From NCBI GenBank assembly GCA_041178405.1, contig JBEGVK010000077.1, positions 1 through 5,984 of the forward strand: 5,984 bases of DNA, read 5' to 3'. The position numbers and the translations under genes are program-made. The notes below the pieces were generated by a model. The model saw only the letters and a program-made list of their open reading frames with translations, searched no databases and was not told where the DNA came from. Source of the DNA: UBA668 sp041178405 (lineage in GTDB: Bacteria; Actinomycetota; Acidimicrobiia; Acidimicrobiales; Ilumatobacteraceae). This document shows, piece by piece, positions 1 through 4,864 of the stretch. Numbering within the stretch: the stretch's first letter is position 1; each line of letters opens with the position of its first letter.

Positions 1-1005
1 CGCGATGCCGGCGCCCAGCCATTCGTCGTGCCGGCCATGGGCAGCCACGGCGGCGCGACGGCCGAGGGACAGTCCGCCATGCTCGCCAGCCTCGGCATCA
101 CCGAGGACTCTGTCGGCGCCGAGATCCGCTCGACGATGGACACCGTCGAGGTTGCCCACACGGCATCGGGAATGCCGCTCTACCTCGACCGCCACGCGGC
201 CTCTGCCGACTACATCTTCCCCGTCAACCGAATCAAGCCGCACACGTGCTTCAAGGGACCCATCGAGAGCGGCATCACCAAGATGGCGGTCGTGGGATTC
301 GGCAAGCAGCCTGGTGCGGCGCAGATCCATGCCTGTGGACCGGTCGAGATGCGCAACCGCATCCTCGACGGAATCGCCGCCCTCACCGCCACGGGCAGGG
401 TGCTCGGCGGCCTCGGATCGATCGAGTCGGCCAGCGGCGAGGTGGTCGAGGTTCACGCCCTCACCGGTGCCGAGGTCGGCGCATCCGGCGAGCTGCGTCT
501 CACCGACCGCGCACGCGAACTCGTGCCGCCGCTTCCGTTTCCACAGATCGACGTGCTCATCGTCGAGAAGGGCGGCAAGGACATCAGCGGTACCACCATC
601 GATCCCAATGTCACCGGCCGCTTCTACGTACATGGTCTCGATGAACCGGGCTCACCCGATGTCAGCACCATCGTGCTGCTCGGACTCACCGAGATCTCGG
701 CCGGCAATGCGCTGGGCATCGGCTTCGCCGACTTCATTCCGGTGTCGCTGGCCAGACAGATCGACTGGTACAAGACCTACGTCAACTGCTTCACGGCGGG
801 CATCGCTGGCGTGCGCCGCAGCCGCATGCCGATGGTGCTGCCCACCGACGACGACTGCATCAAGGCTGCGCTCAGCATGTGCGGTCGCGCCTTCGACCAG
901 CCCAAGCGGGTGGTGCGCATTCACAGCACGCTGCACCTCACACGCTGCTGGGTGAGCGACCCGCTGCTGCGCGAACTGCCCGCGGGCGCCGAGATCATCA
1001 CCTGA
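1..1005 (+). CDS. LarA-like nickel-pincer-cofactor-dependent isomerase (lactate racemase superfamily), 5' partial
   Basis: The frame is open from base 1, so the N-terminus lies outside the window; 334 residues and the TGA stop are visible. Counting the first codon as residue 1, a GSHGG motif gives His16, and a KPHT...ESGITKM...GFGK...H block gives His81, Lys94 and His110. In lactate racemase LarA the equivalents (from memory) are catalytic His108 and His174, Lys184 that carries the nickel pincer nucleotide, and Ni-ligand His200. The Lys-to-His spacing of 16 is identical. A later GGKDISGTTIDPNVTGR stretch is typical of uncharacterised LarA homologues. Such enzymes racemise or epimerise 2-hydroxyacids in the cytoplasm by hydride transfer and need LarB/C/E to make the cofactor; none of these is visible here. 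No signal peptide or membrane segment is seen in the visible part. The gene is followed after 3 nt by a D-2-hydroxyacid dehydrogenase gene, which supports a hydroxyacid substrate. The family assignment is firm; substrate and activity are inferred. Confidence 0.85.
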   Translation, partial: RDAGAQPFVVPAMGSHGGATAEGQSAMLASLGITEDSVGAEIRSTMDTVEVAHTASGMPLYLDRHAASADYIFPVNRIKPHTCFKGPIESGITKMAVVGFGKQPGAAQIHACGPVEMRNRILDGIAALTATGRVLGGLGSIESASGEVVEVHALTGAEVGASGELRLTDRARELVPPLPFPQIDVLIVEKGGKDISGTTIDPNVTGRFYVHGLDEPGSPDVSTIVLLGLTEISAGNALGIGFADFIPVSLARQIDWYKTYVNCFTAGIAGVRRSRMPMVLPTDDDCIKAALSMCGRAFDQPKRVVRIHSTLHLTRCWVSDPLLRELPAGAEIIT

Positions 1006-1008
1006 CCG

Positions 1009-2400
1009 ATGGCCGACGGCGCAGCACCCGGCGACCTGGTCGACGGCCTCCGAGCGGTTGTCGGCACCGAGCACGTGCTCGTCGATGCCGATCTCCGCGC
1101 TGGCTACGAGACCGACTGGCTGCGACAGTGGGGTGGCGAGGCCCTGCTCGTGGTGCGACCCGGCTCGGCCGACGAAACCGCTGCGGTGGTTCGCCACTGC
1201 GCTGCTGCGGGCGTGGCGATCGTGCCTCAGGGCGGGAACACAGGGCTGGTCGGCGGCAGCGTGCCGCGGGGCGGCGAGGTACTGCTGAGCACACGCCGCC
1301 TCGACTCGATCGGGCCGGTCGACGAGCGATCCCGTCAGGTCACTGCCGGAGCCGGGGTCACCATCGAGCGACTGCAGCAGCACGCTCGGGCGGCGGGTCT
1401 CGACATGGCAGTCGACTGGGGTGCTCGATCATCGGCCACGGTGGGCGGCGCCGTGAGCACCAATGCAGGCGGCTCGCGTGTGGTGCGGTTCGGCACGATG
1501 CGCAGCCAGGTGATGGGCCTGCAGGCCGTCTTCGCCGATGGCACGCTGGTGGACGACCTGCATGGCCTGCCGAAGCAGACCGCTGGGCCGCATCTGCCGT
1601 CGCTGCTGTGCGGCAGCGAGGGCACGCTCGCTGTCGTCACTGCTGCCCGCCTGCGCCTGGTGCCGCACTATCGGCACACAGCGGCCGCACTGGTGCCGTG
1701 CGAGTCGCTGCTGCATGCCGTGTCGCTGCTGCCCGCGCTGCGAGCGCTGGAGTCGCTCGACGCCGTCGAGCTGCTCATGCCCGAGGCTCTTGACATCGCG
1801 TGCCGCCACCTCGACATCCGTCCACCGCTCGCCCCTGCGTCAGCCGGTGCATTCGTGATGGTCGACTGTGCGGCCAACCATGATCCGACCGACGAACTCG
1901 CAGCACTCCTCCATCAACTCGACGGCGTGCTGGCCGTCGGTGCCCAGCGCGACGAGCTCTATCGAATCCGCGACCACGTGACGATCGCGCTCGGAGCGCT
2001 CGGCTCGCCTCTGAAGCTCGATGTCGCTGTGCCGGTGCTCGAGCTCGACCGACTGGTCAGGAGAATCGGCACCACCCTCGCACAGCATGCTCCGCGCGCG
2101 CGGCTCGTCGTGTTCGGGCACCTCGCCGAGGGGAATCTGCACGTGAACGTGCTCGGGCTCGATGGCCCCGACGATGCACTTGCCCGTGCTGCCGTGCGAT
2201 CAGCGGTGCTGGAGGCCGCCATCGAACTCGGTGGAACGATCAGCGCCGAGCATGGCATCGGCGTGGCGAAAGTCGATTGGATGGAACGGCTGCACGGCGA
2301 TGCACACCTCGGTGTGCTGCGTGCGGTGAAAGAAGCCCTCGACCCTTACGGGCTGCTTAACCCCGGCGTGCTTCTGCCGCGTCGAGTTGCGCACGCGTGA
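1009..2400 (+). CDS. FAD-binding oxidoreductase, D-2-hydroxyacid dehydrogenase type (GlcD/D2HGDH/D-LDH family)
   Basis: Complete 463-residue protein of the VAO/PCMH flavoprotein superfamily: an N-terminal FAD-binding domain (about 45-215) and a C-terminal FAD-oxidase domain (about 220-458). FAD-site motifs are VPQGGNTGLVGGSVP (72-86), ATVGGAVSTNAGG (143-155) and GSEGTLAVVT (202-211). The C-terminal half carries FGHLAEGNLHVN (His371, His378, Asn380) and GTISAEHGIGVAK (Glu414, His415). These match the metal ligands and catalytic His that I recall from human D2HGDH (His434, His441, Glu475, His476). Arg321, Thr325 and Lys336 repeat the spacing of its carboxylate-binding Arg386/Thr390/Lys401. The enzyme should oxidise a D-2-hydroxyacid (lactate, 2-hydroxyglutarate, glycolate or similar) to the 2-oxoacid; the electron acceptor is unknown. 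ATG follows the upstream TGA by 3 nt with no strong Shine-Dalgarno, suggesting translational coupling. No signal peptide is seen. The exact substrate cannot be read from sequence. Confidence 0.9.
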   Translation: MADGAAPGDLVDGLRAVVGTEHVLVDADLRAGYETDWLRQWGGEALLVVRPGSADETAAVVRHCAAAGVAIVPQGGNTGLVGGSVPRGGEVLLSTRRLDSIGPVDERSRQVTAGAGVTIERLQQHARAAGLDMAVDWGARSSATVGGAVSTNAGGSRVVRFGTMRSQVMGLQAVFADGTLVDDLHGLPKQTAGPHLPSLLCGSEGTLAVVTAARLRLVPHYRHTAAALVPCESLLHAVSLLPALRALESLDAVELLMPEALDIACRHLDIRPPLAPASAGAFVMVDCAANHDPTDELAALLHQLDGVLAVGAQRDELYRIRDHVTIALGALGSPLKLDVAVPVLELDRLVRRIGTTLAQHAPRARLVVFGHLAEGNLHVNVLGLDGPDDALARAAVRSAVLEAAIELGGTISAEHGIGVAKVDWMERLHGDAHLGVLRAVKEALDPYGLLNPGVLLPRRVAHA

Positions 2401-2893
2401 GCAGGGCGTGCATGGCGAGGCCCTCGGCGGCGAGCGCTGCGCCGCCGTCGGCGCTGCGGTCGATGACGCACACCACGTGAGCGACTCGGGCGCCGAGGCT
2501 CCGCAGCTCGTTGCTGCTGATCACCACCTGTCCGCCGGTGGTGATCACGTCCTCCACCACGGTCACCTGTCGTCCCGCCACATCGGCCCCCTCGGCCAGC
2601 TGCGCGGTGCCGTACTTCTTGGCCTCCTTGCGGACGAAGGCGGTGGGCAGGCCGGTGCGCATCGACAGCGCCGTGGCGATCGGGATGCCACCCATCTCGA
2701 GGCCTGCCAGCACCTCGGTGCCAGCGGGCACCAGTGGCACCATTGCATCGGCGATTTCACCGAGGAGATCGGGCAGCGCCTCGAACCGGTACTTGTCGAA
2801 ATACTCAGTGGCGATCTGCCCTGAGCGGAGTGTGAAGGTGCCGGTGAGGCGGCTGACGGAGTTGATGCGATCGGCGAGACGGTCAAGCGACAT
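2357..2893 (-). CDS. pyrE: Orotate phosphoribosyltransferase
   Basis: PyrE joins orotate to PRPP to give orotidine 5'-monophosphate, the fifth step of UMP synthesis, in the cytoplasm. The 178-residue product has the usual bacterial length. Visible landmarks are the N-terminal orotate-site segment TLRSGQIATEYFDKYRFEA (21-39), the flexible catalytic loop FVRKEAKKYGT (86-96, with Arg88, Lys89, Lys92, Lys93) and the type I PRPP-binding motif TVVEDVITTGGQ (111-122, with Glu114, Asp115). The frame stays open far upstream, to about 3301, but ATG 2893 is chosen because it gives the family-sized N-terminus; the extension has no recognisable homology and runs antisense through the next gene. No clear Shine-Dalgarno precedes this ATG, so leaderless or weakly initiated translation is possible. 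The TAA stop lies inside the convergent dehydrogenase gene, a 44-nt tail-to-tail overlap. No other pyr gene is in the window. Confidence 0.95.
   Translation of the reverse strand: MSLDRLADRINSVSRLTGTFTLRSGQIATEYFDKYRFEALPDLLGEIADAMVPLVPAGTEVLAGLEMGGIPIATALSMRTGLPTAFVRKEAKKYGTAQLAEGADVAGRQVTVVEDVITTGGQVVISSNELRSLGARVAHVVCVIDRSADGGAALAAEGLAMHALLTRAQLDAAEARRG
2425..2447. repeat. GC-rich perfect inverted repeat just past the dehydrogenase stop
   Basis: CGGCGGCG at 2425-2432 and CGCCGCCG at 2440-2447 are perfect complements with a 7-nt spacer. The hairpin starts 24 nt after the dehydrogenase stop and lies inside the 3' part of pyrE, which encodes a Gly/Ala-rich stretch there. No T-tract follows on the + strand, so it is not a classical intrinsic terminator, though it could slow or terminate the + strand transcript. 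It could also simply reflect GC-rich Ala/Gly codons. Confidence 0.3.
2518..2547. repeat. Perfect 11-bp inverted repeat within the pyrE PRPP motif
   Basis: TGATCACCACC at 2518-2528 is the exact reverse complement of GGTGGTGATCA at 2537-2547, with an 8-nt spacer. It would form an 11-bp stem in either transcript. The pyrE sense strand reads the PRPP-binding segment VITTGGQVVI across it, so the repeat follows from how Val-Ile-Thr-Thr and Val-Val-Ile are coded. The symmetry is directly visible; any function is unproven. Confidence 0.5.
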
Positions 2894-2968
2894 GGGTGCA
2901 ATCTTGCCCGATGGGCCGATCGGCTGTGCCCAGGTGCCGAACGGCCCTCGCCGACTGTTGTGGAGATG

Positions 2969-2989
2969 TGAAACATGAAACATGAAAGT
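2969..2989. repeat. Tandem heptamer repeat (TGAAACA x2 plus a degenerate third copy)
   Basis: TGAAACA occurs head to tail at 2969-2975 and 2976-2982, followed by TGAAAGT at 2983-2989, which matches five of seven bases. It sits 76-96 nt upstream of the pyrE start on the minus strand. Such phased short repeats can be protein-binding sites, but at 7-bp phasing they would not lie on the same helix face, so slippage is an equally good explanation. Confidence 0.4.
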
Positions 2990-3011
2990 GACCGGTAATT
3001 CACTGTTCATG
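2981..3011. repeat. Imperfect inverted repeat, possible pyrE leader hairpin
   Basis: CATGAAAGTGA (2981-2991) pairs with TCACTGTTCATG (3000-3011) over 11 base pairs with one bulged base (G3005) and an 8-nt loop, CCGGTAAT. It is in the relatively AT-rich part of the divergent spacer. On the minus strand it would lie in the pyrE 5' leader if transcription starts near 3011. It could be an RNA hairpin or a DNA-binding site; the single bulge fits RNA better than a dimeric operator. Confidence 0.4.
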
Positions 3012-3014
3012 GTG

Positions 3015-3043
3015 ATACGACAAAGCTGGGAAATTCTTCGCAA
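3015..3043 (-). promoter_or_regulatory. Weak candidate pyrE promoter
   Basis: On the minus strand TTGCGA (3043-3038) is followed after 17 nt by TCGTAT (3020-3015). The -35 box is fair, but the -10 box keeps only three consensus bases and lacks the important second-position A. If real, transcription would start about 120 nt upstream of pyrE, at the edge of the inverted repeat at 2981-3011. Other placements are possible, including a start at or near the pyrE ATG. Confidence 0.18.
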
Positions 3044-3056
3044 TCTGGCCGGTGGT

Positions 3057-3085
3057 TTGAATGCGCCAGTCTCACGCGATACAAA
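3057..3085 (+). promoter_or_regulatory. Sigma-70-type promoter for the 139-residue gene
   Basis: TTGAAT (3057-3062) resembles the -35 consensus and TACAAA (3080-3085), within TACAAAAT, resembles the -10 box, with the ideal 17-nt spacer. The predicted start point is near 3092, giving a leader of about 26 nt that contains the ribosome binding site. It is the best promoter match I find in the window. Confidence 0.6.
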
Positions 3086-3086
3086 A

Positions 3087-3101
3087 TGGTGTACTTCACC
3101 A
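3087..3101. promoter_or_regulatory. Candidate operator at the +1 region
   Basis: TGGTGTACTTCACCA is a 15-bp near-palindrome, with six of seven pairs matching around a central C. It begins directly after the -10 box and spans the predicted transcription start. A repressor dimer bound there would block the promoter at 3057-3085. In RNA it would form only a short 5-bp stem. Palindromes of this size arise by chance, so this is a suggestion only. Confidence 0.3.
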
Positions 3102-3103
3102 CG

Positions 3104-3111
3104 AAAGGGAG
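3104..3111 (+). promoter_or_regulatory. Ribosome binding site that fixes the GTG start
   Basis: AAAGGGAG ends 6 nt before GTG 3118 and is the clearest Shine-Dalgarno in the window. It favours this GTG over the upstream in-frame ATG 3061, which lies before the predicted promoter start, and over ATG 3151, whose AAAGGGA is directly adjacent with no spacing. Confidence 0.75.
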
Positions 3112-3117
3112 AAAACC

Positions 3118-3537
3118 GTGGCTGCAGCAAAGCAGAGCAAGGCAAAGGGAATGTCCGAGTCCCACAAGGCCGCACTGGCCAAGGGCCGCACTGAGGGCCG
3201 TGTCGTTCGCGAATACCTCGAGGCGCTGCGGGCAAACAAGCCAAAGCGGGGCCGGAAGCGGACGCTCGACACGGTGAAGTCGCAACTTGCTGCTGTGTCA
3301 AAGGAGATCATGGAGGCCGATCCGGTGCGCGAGTTGCAGCTCGTCCAGCGGCGGATGGATCTGCAGGCTGAACTCGAGGCCATGAGCGCCACCACCGACA
3401 TGAAGAAGATCGAGTCGGCGTTCGTGAAGGTGGCCCGCAGCTATAGCGAGCGCACCGGCATCACCTATCACGCTTGGCGCGAGATCGGCGTGTCGCCGGC
3501 CGTGCTGAAGTCCGCAGGCATCGGCCGCGGCAGCTGA
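3118..3537 (+). CDS. Conserved hypothetical protein, basic N-terminus and coiled-coil-like centre, 139 aa
   Basis: Function unknown. The 139-residue product has a Lys/Arg-rich N-terminal third (1-50) that includes KPKRGRKR (41-48). A heptad-like amphipathic stretch follows (about 52-91: LAAVSKEIMEADPVRELQLVQRRMD and onward), then a C-terminal segment (101-139) with SYSERTGITYHAWREIGVSPAVLKSAGI. I recall similar uncharacterised proteins in Actinobacteria with the same basic/helical/YSERxGIxYxxWRExGV layout, but this is memory and not a search. The basic patch and helices would suit nucleic-acid or nucleoid association; this is inference. There are no cysteines, signal peptide or membrane segment. 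GTG is chosen as start from the strong ribosome binding site and promoter. Translation ends with two in-frame stops (TGA TAG), 19 nt from the end of convergent purB. It has its own promoter, so it is probably monocistronic. Confidence 0.85.
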   Translation: MAAAKQSKAKGMSESHKAALAKGRTEGRVVREYLEALRANKPKRGRKRTLDTVKSQLAAVSKEIMEADPVRELQLVQRRMDLQAELEAMSATTDMKKIESAFVKVARSYSERTGITYHAWREIGVSPAVLKSAGIGRGS

Positions 3538-3539
3538 TA

Positions 3540-3551
3540 GGCCTGCAGGCC
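3540..3551. repeat. 12-bp perfect palindrome between convergent stops
   Basis: GGCCTGCAGGCC fills most of the 19-nt gap between the ends of the 139-residue gene and purB. As RNA it gives at best a 4-bp stem with a 4-nt loop and no T-tract follows on either strand, so it is a poor terminator candidate. No other terminator is seen between the two convergent transcripts. Confidence 0.35.
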
Positions 3552-3556
3552 GGCGC

Positions 3557-4864
3557 TCAGATGCCGAGCGCGTCGAGTGCGTCGATGCCCCGACCGGCGT
3601 TCTCGAGACTGCGCTTGAGGTCGAAGGCTTCATCGAGTGCGTCGGCTCCGACGGTGACGCGGGGGTCGCCCTCGAGCAGTGACCTGAACGAGACTCGCTC
3701 GTCCCACGACCGGGCGGCGAGTTCCTGCACGATCCGGTAGGCATCGTCGCGCGCCATGCCGCCGCGCACCAGCGCCAGCAGCACCGGCTGGCTGAACACC
3801 AAGCCGTAGCTGGCCCACACGTTCTCGCGCATCCGATCGGCGAACACCTGCAGTCCCTCCAGCAACTGCGTCATCCGCCGCAGCACGTAGAAGGCCAGCA
3901 GGGCACTGTCGGGCAGCACGATCCGCTCGACCGAGCTGTGCGAGATGTCGCGCTCGTGCCAGAGGGCTACGTCCTGGAGGCCGGCCTGCAGATTGCCGCG
4001 GAGCACCCTGCTGAGGCCGGTGATCGTCTCGGCGCTGATCGGGTTGCGCTTGTGCGGCATGGCGCTCGAGCCCTTCTGGCCCGACTTGAAGCCTTCCTGC
4101 ACTTCGCTCACCTCGGTGCGTTGCAGATGGCGCAGTTCGACGGCGACCATCTCCATCGTCGTGCCAATGCTGGCGCAGGCATATAGGAACTGGGCATGCC
4201 GATCACGTGAGATGACCTGCGTTGCCGGTACTGCGGTGAGCCCGAGCGCAGCGGCAACGTGGGCCTCGACGGCAGGGTCGATGTTGCTGTAGGTGCCGAC
4301 GGCGCCACTGAGCTTGCACACCGCCACGGCTGCACGAGCCTCGCGGACTCGCTCGATGTCGCGGTGCACCTGCAGCGCCCACAGCGCGAGCTTGGCGCCG
4401 AAGGTGGTGGGCTCGGCGTGACCGCCATGCGTTCGGCCGATCATCACTGTGTGGCGATGCTGACGGGCGAGCCGGGCCAGGACCTCGAGCAGCAATGAGG
4501 CAGTCTCGTCGAGCAGGTCGCAGGCATCACGCATCATCCAGCACCACGCAGTGTCGACGACGTCGCTGCTCGTGAGGCCGTAGTGAATCCATGCGCCGGC
4601 GGGCTGGCCGATCGCCTCCTGCACCACGTCGACGAACGCGGCCACGTCGTGGTCGGTTCGCCGCTCGCGTTCTTCGACGGCGGCCACGAAGTCACGGTCG
4701 ACCATGGGCGCTGCCTCGCGGCAGCGGGCAGCATCAGCAGCGGGCACGATGCCGAGCACGGCATGAGCTTCGGTGGCGAGTAGCTCGATCTCGAGGTAGC
4801 GCCCGAAGCGTGCCGTATCGCTGAAGATGGCGAGCATCTCGGGAAGTGCGTAGCGCGGGATCAT
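3557..4864 (-). CDS. purB: Adenylosuccinate lyase
   Basis: PurB releases fumarate twice in purine synthesis: from SAICAR to give AICAR and from adenylosuccinate to give AMP. The 435-residue product has the family's usual length and belongs to the fumarase/aspartase superfamily. Visible motifs are the conserved HDVAAFV (72-78), HYGLTSSDVVDTA (94-106), GRTHGGHAEPTTFG (143-156; His146 corresponds to the catalytic His141 I recall from Bacillus subtilis PurB) and the superfamily signature GSSAMPHKRNP (265-275), whose Ser266/Ser267 lie on the mobile loop that supplies the general base. The frame has no stop for about 900 nt upstream. ATG 4864 is chosen because MIPRYALPEM matches normal PurB N-termini and because it overlaps the purA stop in an ATGA, the usual sign of translational coupling. 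It is therefore the second gene of a purA-purB operon. The end faces the 139-residue gene with 19 nt between stops. Confidence 0.97.
   Translation of the reverse strand: MIPRYALPEMLAIFSDTARFGRYLEIELLATEAHAVLGIVPAADAARCREAAPMVDRDFVAAVEERERRTDHDVAAFVDVVQEAIGQPAGAWIHYGLTSSDVVDTAWCWMMRDACDLLDETASLLLEVLARLARQHRHTVMIGRTHGGHAEPTTFGAKLALWALQVHRDIERVREARAAVAVCKLSGAVGTYSNIDPAVEAHVAAALGLTAVPATQVISRDRHAQFLYACASIGTTMEMVAVELRHLQRTEVSEVQEGFKSGQKGSSAMPHKRNPISAETITGLSRVLRGNLQAGLQDVALWHERDISHSSVERIVLPDSALLAFYVLRRMTQLLEGLQVFADRMRENVWASYGLVFSQPVLLALVRGGMARDDAYRIVQELAARSWDERVSFRSLLEGDPRVTVGADALDEAFDLKRSLENAGRGIDALDALGI

Larger units (their letters stand above)
2894..3117. promoter_or_regulatory. Divergent intergenic region between pyrE and the 139-residue gene
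   Basis: These 224 bp separate the divergent starts of pyrE and the downstream hypothetical gene. The part from about 2961 to 3117 is visibly richer in A/T than the coding sequence around it. It holds a tandem heptamer, an imperfect inverted repeat, a good + strand promoter with a palindrome at its predicted start point, and a strong ribosome binding site. Short open frames exist here but none looks like a gene. Confidence 0.8.

Noticed and set aside
5..955. Alternative + strand frame over the isomerase gene
   Set aside because: It encodes a Ser/Arg/Pro/Ala-rich low-complexity product, typical of a shifted reading of GC-rich coding sequence, while the other frame carries the LarA motifs.
652..1383. 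Long minus-strand open frame opposite the isomerase/dehydrogenase junction
   Set aside because: It is antisense to two motif-rich genes, is rich in Ala/Arg/His/Gly with no domain, and is explained by the scarcity of stop codons in GC-rich DNA.
2975..2998. Seven-codon leader peptide (MKHESDR) preceded by GGAG
   Set aside because: No + strand promoter is seen upstream, it does not lie in the predicted leader of any gene, and a frame this short occurs by chance.
2982..3194. A 70-residue + strand open frame in the divergent spacer
   Set aside because: It begins upstream of the predicted promoter start, overlaps the real gene in another frame and shows no recognisable domain.
2894..3301. N-terminal extension of pyrE in the same frame
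   Set aside because: It has no homology to orotate phosphoribosyltransferases, no ribosome binding site, and runs antisense through the 139-residue gene and its promoter.
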